DNA from: Sporosarcina koreensis
Lineage (GTDB): Bacteria; Bacillota; Bacilli; Bacillales_A; Planococcaceae
Assembly (NCBI RefSeq): GCF_000826145.2
Contig: NZ_LN651333.1
Span: 1 to 64,000 of the forward strand
Reading direction: 5' to 3'
DNA: 64,000 bases
Positions 34,880 to 43,314 of this stretch are shown piece after piece. Both the position numbers and the translations under genes were made by a program. The notes beneath the pieces are model-generated. The model saw nothing but the letters and a program-made list of their open reading frames with translations. It was not told the origin of the DNA and ran no database searches. How positions within the stretch are numbered: position 1 is the stretch's first letter; each line of letters opens with the position of its first letter.

Positions 34880-36771
34880 GGATTACAGAACTGCTGACAG
34901 CTGAGACGATTGAGCTCGATCTGAAAGGGACAGGAAAACAGGCGGTCATCGACGAACTGACCGGCGTGCTCGACCGGGCTGGTAAACTTGCCGATCCGGC
35001 CGCTTTCAAAGAGGCGATCCTGGCACGGGAAGCCCAGACGACCACCGGGATCGGAGATGGTGTCGCCATCCCGCATGCGAAGACGGCGGCCGTCCGGACA
35101 CCGGCCATCGCTTTTGGGCGGTCGCTTGCCGGCGCGGATTATGAGTCATTGGATGGGCAGCCTGCACATCTGTTCTTCATGATCGCCGCGGAGGATGGCG
35201 CGAACCGCATGCATTTGAAAGCGCTCGCACGCCTGTCGACCGTCCTGATGAACGAGAAGGTGCGTGCCGAGCTCCTTTCAGCCGTTTCGAAAGACGAAGT
35301 GCTGGCGCTGATCGATGCGCATGATGAACCTGATGAGCAGCCGCAGGAACAGCCGGCAGCGGAAGTGCCTGCAGACAGCAGCAAACCGTTCGTCGTCGCT
35401 GTCACGGCCTGCCCGACCGGCATTGCGCATACGTATATGTCCGCCGATTCCCTGAAGAACAAAGCCGCAGAACTGGGTATCCCGTTCAAGGTGGAGACGA
35501 ACGGCTCCGGCGGCGCGCAGAATATCCTGACTGCTGAAGAGATCGAGCGGGCAACCGCCGTCATCGTCGCGGCCGACACGAATGTCTCCATGGGCCGCTT
35601 CGCCGGGAAGCATGTCATCGAAGTTCCGGTCGCGGAAGGCATCCGCAAGCCGAAGGAGCTTCTCGAGCGGGCGGTGAAACAGGACGCTCCCGTCTATCGG
35701 CAGCAAGCCGGCGATGGTGAAGGAGCTGCTGAAGGTGCCGGGAAGAAAGGCATCGGGGCGACGATCTACAAGCATCTCATGAGCGGCGTGTCCAATATGC
35801 TGCCGTTCGTTATCGGCGGCGGGATCCTGATTGCGCTCGGCTTCCTGTTCGGTCCGAACTCGGCTGATCCGAATGATCCCACGTACAACTCGTTTGCAGC
35901 TGCGCTCAATACGATCGGCGGGGGCAATGCGTTCACCCTCATGATTCCGGTCTTGGCCGGGTTCATCGCGATGAGCATCGCGGATCGTCCCGGTTTCGCA
36001 CCCGGCATGGTCGGCGGACTGATGGCTGCGACTAGCAATGCCGGCTTCCTTGGCGGCATCATTGCAGGTTTCCTCGGCGGGTACCTCGTCGTCGGGCTGA
36101 AGAAGTGGCTCGCGCCGATGCCGGCTTCCCTGAACGGCATCAAGACGATCCTGCTCTATCCGCTGCTCGGTATCGCGATCACCGGCCTGATCATGCATTA
36201 CGTCGTCAATACCCCGTTCAGTGCCTTGAACACGGCAATCTCCGCATGGCTGACGGGTCTTGGCACAGGCAATGCCGTCCTGCTCGGCGTCGTCCTCGGC
36301 CTCATGATGGCAATCGACATGGGCGGGCCCATCAACAAAGCGGCCTACCTGTTCGGTACCGGACTGATTGCAAGCGGTGTGTATGAGCCGATGGCGGCCA
36401 TCATGGCCGGCGGGATGGTACCGCCGCTCGCCATCGCGATTTCGACGACGGTGTTCCGGCGCAAGTATTCCCAGCAGCAGCGGGAAGCCGGGAAAGTGAA
36501 CTACATCATGGGACTGTCGTTCATCACCGAAGGGGCAATCCCGTTCGCTGCTGCCGATCCGCTCCGTGTCATCCCGTGTGTCATGGCAGGCGCCGGAATC
36601 GCAGGCGGCCTGTCGATGGCGTTCAATATCGGACTGCAGGCACCGCATGGCGGCGTGTTCGTCTTCCCGCTTGTCGACGGCAGCTGGATGCTCTACCTCC
36701 TGTCGGTAATTATCGGTGCGGTTGTCTCGGCTGTTCTGCTCGGCCTGGTGAAAAAACCGGTACCTGCTTAA
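34876..36771 (+). CDS. fruA: PTS fructose transporter EIIABC
   Basis: A 631-aa fused permease that imports fructose as fructose-1-phosphate. EIIA (1-150) has the phospho-His in GVAIPHAKT (His67); EIIB (about 172-270) has the phospho-Cys in VTACPTGIAHTYMS (Cys179); EIIC (about 295-625) has the membrane segments with MSIADRPGFAPGMVGG and DMGGPINKAAY. Start ATG overlaps fruK. Confidence 0.95.
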   Translation: MRITELLTAETIELDLKGTGKQAVIDELTGVLDRAGKLADPAAFKEAILAREAQTTTGIGDGVAIPHAKTAAVRTPAIAFGRSLAGADYESLDGQPAHLFFMIAAEDGANRMHLKALARLSTVLMNEKVRAELLSAVSKDEVLALIDAHDEPDEQPQEQPAAEVPADSSKPFVVAVTACPTGIAHTYMSADSLKNKAAELGIPFKVETNGSGGAQNILTAEEIERATAVIVAADTNVSMGRFAGKHVIEVPVAEGIRKPKELLERAVKQDAPVYRQQAGDGEGAAEGAGKKGIGATIYKHLMSGVSNMLPFVIGGGILIALGFLFGPNSADPNDPTYNSFAAALNTIGGGNAFTLMIPVLAGFIAMSIADRPGFAPGMVGGLMAATSNAGFLGGIIAGFLGGYLVVGLKKWLAPMPASLNGIKTILLYPLLGIAITGLIMHYVVNTPFSALNTAISAWLTGLGTGNAVLLGVVLGLMMAIDMGGPINKAAYLFGTGLIASGVYEPMAAIMAGGMVPPLAIAISTTVFRRKYSQQQREAGKVNYIMGLSFITEGAIPFAAADPLRVIPCVMAGAGIAGGLSMAFNIGLQAPHGGVFVFPLVDGSWMLYLLSVIIGAVVSAVLLGLVKKPVPA

Positions 36772-36778
36772 AGAATAG

Positions 36779-36823
36779 GAAAACCCGCATATCCCGGAGT
36801 GACGGGGCATGCGGGTTTTCGTG
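36779..36823 (+). terminator. Intrinsic terminator after fruA
   Basis: GAAAACCCGCAT and ATGCGGGTTTTC arms with an inner CCCGG/CGGGG-like pairing. It can also serve the convergent SDR gene. Confidence 0.85.
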
Positions 36824-36838
36824 ATGGATCGGGCGCCG

Positions 36839-37540
36839 TCAGACGGGCCGAATCGTGATTTCATTCACATTGACATAATCGGGCTGTGTGACGGCGTACA
36901 CGACCGCCTTTGCAATATCCGCGGTCTGCAGCTTCTTCCGCTCGCCCCAGTCGTATTGCTCACCGAGCCGTGTGTCGACCATACCCGGCGAGATGTTGGT
37001 GACACGGACGCCGGTTTTCGCGAGCTCCTTCTCCAGTCCCATCGAGATGGCCCGCACAGCGAACTTCGTCGCGCTGTACACGGTGCTCGTCTTGGTCACT
37101 TCGGTTCCGGATACGGAGGCGATATTGATGATGTGGCCGCTGCCTTTTGCGAGCATCGCGGGCAGGACAGCATTGACGCCGTACAGCACGCCTTTGACAT
37201 TGACGTCGATCATCTGCTCCCACTCGTCTGTTTTGCCCGAACGGACCGTGCCTTCGAGCACCTGGCCGGCATTGTTAACATAAAAGTCGACCCCTCCGAA
37301 CCGGTCCGCCGCCTCGGCGGCAAGCGCTTCGACTTCGTCCCGGCTCGCGACATCCGTCTTCACGGCATGGACGGATCCGCCCGCTTGCACGAGCTGTTCA
37401 GCGATCGCCATCAATTTGTCCTCACTGCGCGCAGCGATCACGACGTTCGCCCCTTGTGCGGCGAGCTCCCGGGCAATCCCTTCACCAATCCCGCCGCTCG
37501 CCCCGGTGACGATGGCGGTCTTCCCTGTCAGTTGTTTCAT
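36839..37540 (-). CDS. Short-chain dehydrogenase/reductase
   Basis: A 233-aa classical SDR. The nucleotide loop is TGASGGIGEG, then NNAG, the catalytic Ser near IASVSG and YSATK for Tyr and Lys. An Arg after the second strand (AARSEDK) suggests NADPH preference. The ATG at 37540 follows AAAGGAGTGGAG. Substrate unknown. Confidence 0.9.
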   Translation of the reverse strand: MKQLTGKTAIVTGASGGIGEGIARELAAQGANVVIAARSEDKLMAIAEQLVQAGGSVHAVKTDVASRDEVEALAAEAADRFGGVDFYVNNAGQVLEGTVRSGKTDEWEQMIDVNVKGVLYGVNAVLPAMLAKGSGHIINIASVSGTEVTKTSTVYSATKFAVRAISMGLEKELAKTGVRVTNISPGMVDTRLGEQYDWGERKKLQTADIAKAVVYAVTQPDYVNVNEITIRPV

Positions 37541-37647
37541 GGAACTCCACTCCTTTCCGTCGTTGTGGAGAGTGTATCATAGTGCGGCGGATGACAGGGG
37601 CGCTCCTGCTTGCGGGGGGGGCATTCAGGACTGCGGCTGCCGGGCGG

Positions 37648-37755
37648 TATCGGACGTTTCGTGTGAAGTATCGGACATTTGGCTGGAGATATCGGACACT
37701 TCAGCGCCGTTATCGGACACTTCGCCGAATTTATCGGCATCCGGGCACAATTCAA
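37648..37755. repeat. 21-bp phased repeat array, copy 1
   Basis: TATCGGAC-type units begin at 37648, 37669, 37690, 37711 and 37732, exactly 21 bp apart, each TATCGGACNNTT plus nine variable bases. Followed at about 245 bp by a second copy with the same variable bases. Noncoding by appearance; the reverse strand reads as heptads with a V-S-D core because 21 is a multiple of three. Confidence 0.9.
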
Positions 37756-37883
37756 GGGATGACTTGTGCTCGCCTGCGGCTCGTTTGCTGTGGGGTGCCC
37801 TTGCACGCGGCTGCCTGCAAAGGCCGAAGCGGCTCTCCCCCGACGCGCAGAAAACGGACAAGCCATCTGCTGCTGCCGGGCGG

Positions 37884-38011
37884 TATCAGACGTTTCGTGT
37901 GAAGTATCGGACATTTGGCTGGAGATATCGGACAAACGCGCATGGATATCGGACACTTCAGCGCCGTTATCGGACACTTCGCCGAATTTATCGGCATCCG
38001 GACACAATTTC
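37884..38011. repeat. 21-bp phased repeat array, copy 2
   Basis: Units begin at 37884, 37905, 37926, 37947, 37968 and 37989. Unit order and variable bases match copy 1 except that one extra unit (TATCGGACAAACGCGCATGGA, 37926) is inserted after the second. Both copies share the preceding CTGCCGGGCGG. No gene is seen in 37541-38354 apart from these arrays and the PyrR leader. Confidence 0.9.
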
Positions 38012-38066
38012 CCGCGCTCGCTGGATGCCAGAAAACTCAAACTTACAGGAGTTCAAGAAAAAACAG

Positions 38067-38095
38067 TTGTGCTCCGGCAATCCGTCTGGTAGGAT
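38067..38095 (+). promoter_or_regulatory. Promoter of the PyrR-controlled transporter
   Basis: TTGTGC (38067-38072), 17 bp, TAGGAT (38090-38095). It places the transcript start just before the PyrR-binding loop. Confidence 0.55.
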
Positions 38096-38112
38096 GAAAA
38101 CAATTAAATTGC

Positions 38113-38145
38113 TCCTTTAAGACGGTCCAGAGAGGCCGGGAAGGG
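38113..38145 (+). promoter_or_regulatory. PyrR-binding loop (anti-antiterminator)
   Basis: CCTT...AAGG closes a hairpin containing GGTCCAGAGAGGCC, which carries the PyrR recognition core TCCAGAGAGG known from Bacillus pyr leaders. The segment GACGGTC (38121-38127) in this hairpin can instead pair perfectly with GACCGTC (38202-38208) in the terminator's 5' arm, giving the antiterminator. This is the standard uridine-nucleotide attenuation switch. Confidence 0.85.
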
Positions 38146-38196
38146 AATCGGACTGCGAGACAGGATCACCCTGTTCTCTATATTTTGCTGTAGTCT

Positions 38197-38235
38197 GCCC
38201 TGACCGTCCTCTGTCGACGGTCAGGGCTTTTTTTC
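38197..38235 (+). terminator. PyrR-controlled attenuator terminator
   Basis: GCCCTGACCGTC pairs with GACGGTCAGGGC around CTCTGTC, followed by seven T. It lies about 120 bp before the transporter start. Confidence 0.92.
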
Positions 38236-38354
38236 GTGCACGTGCTGCACTCTTTTAACCCGCGTCCCGTGAGACGCAGAAAGAGGATGGCCATCGCAGG
38301 CAGCTGCGGTTCCATTCTTCTGGATATCCCCATAACAGGAAGGCGGAACCCCAC

Positions 38355-39587
38355 ATGAATTATCAAAAGAAAACAGTTGTCGCTTCAGTCGCCGGTCTCA
38401 CCCTCGAAGGCATGGATATCATGTTCATCTCATTCGCGATGACGATGATCATCGCGGACTTCGGCATCGACTTCGCCACCGGCGGACTCATCTCCTCTGT
38501 CACCAATATCGGCATGCTGCTCGGCGGCGTCGTCTTCGGCATTCTGGCCGACAAATTCGGCCGTGTGAAAGTGTTCACGTACAGCATCCTGCTGTTCGCC
38601 CTCGGCACAGCACTGACCGGTCTCGCCACGAACATTGAACAGATCTACATCTACCGCTTCATCGCCGGGCTTGGCGCCGGTGGTGAGTATGGTATCGGCA
38701 TGGCGCTCGTCGCGGAAGCATGGCCGAAGAACAAACAGGGCCGTGCGTCCTCCTATGTCAGCGTCGGCGCGCAATACGGCGTCATCCTGGCTGCTCTGCT
38801 GAGCGCACTCATTCTGCCGGCATTCGGCTGGCGTGCATTGTTCTTCGTCGGGATCATCCCGGTCATCTTCGCATTCTTCGTACGCCGCAACCTGAAGGAG
38901 TCGCCGGAATGGCTCGCCGCGCAGAAAATGAAAAAAGCGCAAACGAAAAAGGACGCAGGAAAATTGCGCCTGCTCGTCGCCTCTCCGCGGATCGCCTTTA
39001 CCACCATCGCGCTCGCCGTCATGGCAACCGTACAGATCGCCGGCTACAACGGCCTCATGATCTGGCTGCCGTCCATGCTGCAGCAGTCGCAGGGTCTGTC
39101 CGTCTCCAGCTCCGCCATCTGGACGATCAGCACGGCCGTCGGAATGATCGCCGGCATGCTGACGTTCGGGCAGATCATGGATCGGCTTGGCGCGAAGAAG
39201 GCATACGGCATCTTCCTGCTCGCGTCTGCCGCTGCCGTCTTCCTGTACAGCTTCGCTGCCGGCGCAGCGGGTGTCCTGATCGGCGGTGCCATCGTCGGAT
39301 TCTTCTCGAACGGCATGTTCGCAGGCTACGGGGCGCTCATCAGCAGCTTCTACCCTGTTGAAATCCGTACGACCGCAACAAACACGATTTTCAACTTCGG
39401 CCGGGCAGCAGGCGGATTGTCGCCGATCCTCGTCGGCTACATCCTTCAGCACTACAGCATGACTGTCGCAATGGTCTACCTGGCGATCCTGTTCCTTGTC
39501 TCATTCGGCTTCATGCTGACGTTGTCGCACAAAGCCAGCGCCAAATCACCGGTCGCCGCACCGGCTGCTGTTGCAGAAGTAAACTGA
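38355..39587 (+). CDS. MFS transporter under PyrR attenuation
   Basis: A 410-aa, 12-helix major facilitator of the sugar/organic-acid porter group. Loop 2-3 signature is GILADKFGRVKVF; RFIAGLGAGGEYGIGMALVAE in helix 4 matches the acid:H+ symporter branch. The ATG at 38355 follows AGGAAGGCGG. It is the only gene after the PyrR attenuator, so its substrate is probably a pyrimidine or a pyrimidine precursor such as orotate (inference). A terminator follows. Confidence 0.88.
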   Translation: MNYQKKTVVASVAGLTLEGMDIMFISFAMTMIIADFGIDFATGGLISSVTNIGMLLGGVVFGILADKFGRVKVFTYSILLFALGTALTGLATNIEQIYIYRFIAGLGAGGEYGIGMALVAEAWPKNKQGRASSYVSVGAQYGVILAALLSALILPAFGWRALFFVGIIPVIFAFFVRRNLKESPEWLAAQKMKKAQTKKDAGKLRLLVASPRIAFTTIALAVMATVQIAGYNGLMIWLPSMLQQSQGLSVSSSAIWTISTAVGMIAGMLTFGQIMDRLGAKKAYGIFLLASAAAVFLYSFAAGAAGVLIGGAIVGFFSNGMFAGYGALISSFYPVEIRTTATNTIFNFGRAAGGLSPILVGYILQHYSMTVAMVYLAILFLVSFGFMLTLSHKASAKSPVAAPAAVAEVN

Positions 39588-39598
39588 ATCGAATTGTC

Positions 39599-39637
39599 AA
39601 AGACCGGCCTCTGCTGCCAAGGGGCCGGTCTTTTTTT
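39599..39637 (+). terminator. Intrinsic terminator after the MFS gene
   Basis: AAAGACCGGCC and GGCCGGTCTTT arms with TTTTTT beyond. Confidence 0.9.
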
Positions 39638-39741
39638 GCGATGTCCTGTCAGAATACTTGTTTAAATCTGAGAGAATAGGGAAAATAATGAGAGTTTTTA
39701 TAATATTGTCCTACAGACAGGGAGAAAGGCAGGAACTGCTA

Positions 39742-41133
39742 TTGGGGATCTTATCAATCATTCCGCCAGTCATCGCCGTCACGCTGGCGTTCGTGACGCG
39801 CAATACGATTTTGGCATTGGCCGCCGCCTGTGTGATCGGGGTGCTGCTGAACGGGGACGGGCTACTCGGCTTTCCGGACCTCATGAAAACGTCGCTGGGC
39901 AACGAAGACTTTGCCTGGATTTTTTTGTTGGAGCTGTTCATCGGTGTTCTGATCGCGTTCTTCCAGCGCACTGGTGCCATCGACAGTTTCGCGAAACTTG
40001 CGGAACGCCGGAAGATGACGCGGAAGAAGGTGGAAATGAGTACGTGGGGAATGGGGATGTTCGTGTTCTTCAGCGACTCCTTCAGTCCTGTTTTTGTCGG
40101 TACGACTATGCGCAAGATCACGGATCGGGCCAGGATCTCGCGCGAAAAGCTTGCCTACATATGTGACTCGACGTCCGCTCCGATGGCCGTCATCGTCCCG
40201 TTCACCGGCTGGGCGGTTTTCATCGCCGGGCTCCTGATGAGCATGGGACCGATCGACAGTGAAGTCGCTGCGATGTCCGTCTTCACCAAGTCCATCCCGT
40301 TCAACTTCTATGCCATTCTCTCTATCCTCATGGTCGGACTCATCGCTTCCGGCATCCTGAAAGACTTCGGTCCGATGAAAACCGCAGAGGAGCGTGCCAT
40401 GAAAGAAGGCAAAGTCATCCGCGACGGATCCAAGCCGATTGTTTCCAAAGAGTTGACAGATATCCGGCCGTTTTACAAAGATCGCACACTCAGCATTTTC
40501 TGGAACTTCTTCCTGCCCGTCATCATCATCGTCGGCATTGCGATGGGTACGTTCTTCGCCCTCGGCACGACAAAGACGATGGAAGCGTTCCTTGCTGCCA
40601 TCGTCGTGCTCGGCTTCGTCATGCGGATCCAGGGCATCCCGACATCCGACATTATGGATACCGCCATCAGCGGCATCAAAGGGATCATGCCGGCTGTCAT
40701 GATCCTCATCTTCGCCTACACCATCAACGCGCTGAGCGAGCAGATGGGCACAGCGGAATACCTGGTCAGCATTTCCGAATCGTGGCTGAGCCCGGGACTG
40801 CTGCCGGTGCTGACTTTCCTGCTGGCCGGTCTGATCTCATTCTCGACAGGGTCTTCTTGGGGAACGTACGACATCTGAATTCCGATCGCCGTCCCGGTCG
40901 CCATCCAGTTCGCGGGCGGCGACATCACGACACTCGTCCTTGCGACGGTCGCTGCTGTCGCAGGCGGTGGCGTCTTCGGAGACCATTGCTCGCCGCTGTC
41001 CGATACGACCATCCTGGCCTCCACAGGCGCGGCGGTCGATCACATCGACCACGTGCGGACGCAGATCCCATATTGCCTTGTTGTGGGCGGGATCGGCGCA
41101 CTCATCTACCTGGGTATGGGCCTCTTTTTGTAA
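39742..41133 (+). pseudogene. NhaC-type Na+/H+ antiporter broken by one in-frame stop
   Basis: Membrane antiporter of the NhaC/Na+:H+ superfamily with LGILSIIPPVIAVTLAF at the start, FFSDSFSPVFVGTTMRKI, and TGSSWGTYDI. TGA at 40876-40878 follows YDI; without a frame change the protein goes on IPIAVPVAIQFAGGD, GGVFGDHCSPLSDTTILAS and ends at TAA 41131-41133. The conserved GDHCSPLSDTT motif lies after the stop, so the truncated product would lack an essential part. TGG to TGA is a one-base change. The TTG at 39742 with GGCAGG is the likeliest start; a TATAAT at 39699-39704 suggests that codons further upstream are promoter. Confidence 0.82.
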
Positions 41134-41136
41134 ATG

Positions 41137-41175
41137 AAAACCCGCACACCGGAAGCCGGCTGTGCGGGTGTTTTT
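41137..41175. terminator. Bidirectional terminator
   Basis: AAAACCCGCACA and TGTGCGGGTGTTTTT arms with inner CCGG pairing, between the antiporter remnant and the convergent speB. Confidence 0.9.
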
Positions 41176-41178
41176 GTG

Positions 41179-42039
41179 TCAGTCACATAAGGTCAGGAGC
41201 ATCTCGCGGATCGTCTTACAGGCAGCGGCCGTCGAAGCCCCCGACGGATCGTACTGCGGGGACAGCTCGACTACGTCTGCTGCGACAATGTTCGATAAGC
41301 CCTGCAGCTCGCCGATCGCCGTCAGCAGCTCACGGAATGTGATGCCGCCGGGTTCCGGCGTTCCGGTGCCCGGGAAGGTGCCCGGGTCGAGCACGTCGAG
41401 ATCGATCGTCACATAGACCGGTTTGCCGCGCAGTTCATCGACCATCTCCGCAAGCGTATCTAGCGTGAACTTCTCGAGATGGGTGTGTTCCTTTGCCCAC
41501 TCGAACTCGCTCTTCATGCCCGACCGGATGCCGAACTGGAAGATCCGGCCGTCGCCGAGGAAATCATGGCAGCGGCGGATGACAGAGGCGTGCGACAGCG
41601 GTTCGCCCATGTAGTCATCCCGCAGGTCGGTATGCGCGTCGATGTGGATGACGTGCAGATCCGGGTACCGCTCATACGCCGCCCGGATCGCCGGCAGGCT
41701 CACGAGATGCTCGCCGCCGATCATCAGGAACTTCTTGCCGTCCGCGAGCACGTCGCGGCTGTATTCTCCGATCGTCTTGAGTACGCGTTCCGTGTTGCCG
41801 AACGGCAGCTCGAGATCACCGCCGTCGAACACACGGACATTGTCGAGGTCTTTATCCAAATACGGCGAGTACGTCTCGAGCCCGTAGGAATCCGGACGGA
41901 TCGCCTGCCCGGCGAACCGGGTGCCCGGCCGGAAACTGACCGTCCCGTCGAATGGCGAACCGAACAGTACGACGTCCGCCTCGGCATACGGCGTCTCGCA
42001 GCCGATGAAGGCATTCGTACACAGCTCTTTATTCGTCAT
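41179..42039 (-). CDS. speB: Agmatinase
   Basis: Hydrolyses agmatine to putrescine and urea. The 286-aa ureohydrolase has the manganese ligands in GGEHLVS, HIDAHTDLRD and TIDLDVLDPGTFPGTGTPEPGG. The ATG at 42039 has GAGG eight or nine bases before it and overlaps the speE end. Last gene of metK-speA-speD-speE-speB. Confidence 0.95.
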   Translation of the reverse strand: MTNKELCTNAFIGCETPYAEADVVLFGSPFDGTVSFRPGTRFAGQAIRPDSYGLETYSPYLDKDLDNVRVFDGGDLELPFGNTERVLKTIGEYSRDVLADGKKFLMIGGEHLVSLPAIRAAYERYPDLHVIHIDAHTDLRDDYMGEPLSHASVIRRCHDFLGDGRIFQFGIRSGMKSEFEWAKEHTHLEKFTLDTLAEMVDELRGKPVYVTIDLDVLDPGTFPGTGTPEPGGITFRELLTAIGELQGLSNIVAADVVELSPQYDPSGASTAAACKTIREMLLTLCD

Positions 42040-42883
42040 GGTCGAGCGCCTCCCGCACATAACTCGGCAGGGCGAACGCACCGGAATGGAGGTCCGTATT
42101 GTAATACTTCGTCTTCAGTCCGAGTGCGTTCCAGGCGTCTTTCTCCGCATCCTTCAGCGGATCGAGCGCTTTCGATGCGAACCCGAACAGCCAGTGGCCA
42201 GATGGATAGGTCGGCATATGGTATTGATAGACACGGGCGACCGGGAAGATGTCTTTGATCTTCCTCCGGGCTTTCTTCATGTTGTCTGCGTACTCTGCGA
42301 AATACGGGGACTCATGCTGGTTGATGAGGATCCCTTTGTCGTTCAGCACCCGGTAGCATTCCTGGTAGAACGCCGTCGTGAAAAGCCCTTCACCGACCGA
42401 TACGGGATCCGTCGAGTCGACGAGGATAAGATCGAATGACGCATCCGGCGCATTTTGGACATAGGCGAGCCCGTCGCCGAATGCGAGTTCCATGCGCGGA
42501 TCCTCCTCCACACCGGCAGCCGTCACGGGCAGGTATTCTTGGCAGAGCCGGAAGACGCGCTCATCGATTTCCGCAAGTACGACCCGTTCGACCCCAGGGT
42601 AGCGGAGCACTTCACGTGCCGTTCCGCCATCCCCGCCGCCGATGACGAGGACATTCTTAATGGAGGGATTTGTCGCAAATGCCGGATGGACGATCATATC
42701 GTGATAGATGAATTCATCTTTTTCATTGACCATCATGAGACCGTCTAGTGTGAAAAAGGTGCCGAAATCGTCCCCTTCATAGAAGTCGATCTGCTGGAAC
42801 GGCGATTTTTCACTGTGCAGCTGTTTGTGGTAGCCGATGGAGAACTTGCAGTCATCGCTCCACTGCTCGGTATACCAGTTCAT
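42029..42883 (-). CDS. speE: Spermidine synthase
   Basis: Transfers the aminopropyl group from decarboxylated SAM to putrescine. The 284-aa enzyme has IGGGDGGTAREVLRYP (nucleotide-binding loop), EIDERV, and ILVDSTDPVSVGEGLF with the catalytic Asp. The ATG at 42883 overlaps the speD stop as ATGA. Confidence 0.95.
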   Translation of the reverse strand: MNWYTEQWSDDCKFSIGYHKQLHSEKSPFQQIDFYEGDDFGTFFTLDGLMMVNEKDEFIYHDMIVHPAFATNPSIKNVLVIGGGDGGTAREVLRYPGVERVVLAEIDERVFRLCQEYLPVTAAGVEEDPRMELAFGDGLAYVQNAPDASFDLILVDSTDPVSVGEGLFTTAFYQECYRVLNDKGILINQHESPYFAEYADNMKKARRKIKDIFPVARVYQYHMPTYPSGHWLFGFASKALDPLKDAEKDAWNALGLKTKYYNTDLHSGAFALPSYVREALDHDE

Positions 42884-43314
42884 CCGTTGACACCCGCCAA
42901 CGCCGGCTTCACAGTGACTTCCTCGATATCCCGCTCTGCGAACTGCTTGATTTTCTCGACCATCCCCCGCGGCACTTCGAATGATTCCGTCTTCGTCGCC
43001 TGCAGTTTCTGTTCCAGGTATTCCGCCGCTTTCCACGGGCTCACGGAGTCGCCGCATGTATAGACATCAACCGATGCAAAGCCGTATTCCGGCCATGTGT
43101 GGATTGTCAGGTGGGATTCCGCGATGATGACTGCGCCTGAGACACCGTATGGATTGAAGTGATGGAACACTGACTCCACGATTGTCGCACCGGAGTAATC
43201 CGCCGCTTCCTTCATGAACTGCTCAATCACTTTGTTATTCTCGATAATTTCACTCGGGCATCCATAATACTCGATCAATACGTGGCGGCCAAGCGCCGAT
43301 AATTCCAAACTCAT
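42880..43314 (-). CDS. speD: S-adenosylmethionine decarboxylase proenzyme, prokaryotic type
   Basis: Makes the aminopropyl donor for SpeE. A 144-aa proenzyme that self-cleaves between Glu66 and Ser67 in AESHLTIHTWPEYG to form the pyruvoyl group; catalytic Cys is in VYTCGD. Overlaps speA and speE by four bases each. Confidence 0.95.
   Translation of the reverse strand: MSLELSALGRHVLIEYYGCPSEIIENNKVIEQFMKEAADYSGATIVESVFHHFNPYGVSGAVIIAESHLTIHTWPEYGFASVDVYTCGDSVSPWKAAEYLEQKLQATKTESFEVPRGMVEKIKQFAERDIEEVTVKPALAGVNG

Noticed and set aside
37648..38011. CRISPR array
   Set aside because: Conserved core of only about 8-12 bp and 9-bp variable parts, the same variable bases recur in the second copy, and no cas genes are present.
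37537..38097. Several overlapping open frames on both strands with V-S-D heptads or YRTLQRR-like repeats
   Set aside because: All are readings of the 21-bp arrays in different frames; none has a ribosome site, and both strands are open equally.
40876..40878. Selenocysteine at the TGA in the antiporter
   Set aside because: Nothing resembling a selenocysteine insertion hairpin follows, and the family has no selenoprotein members known to me.
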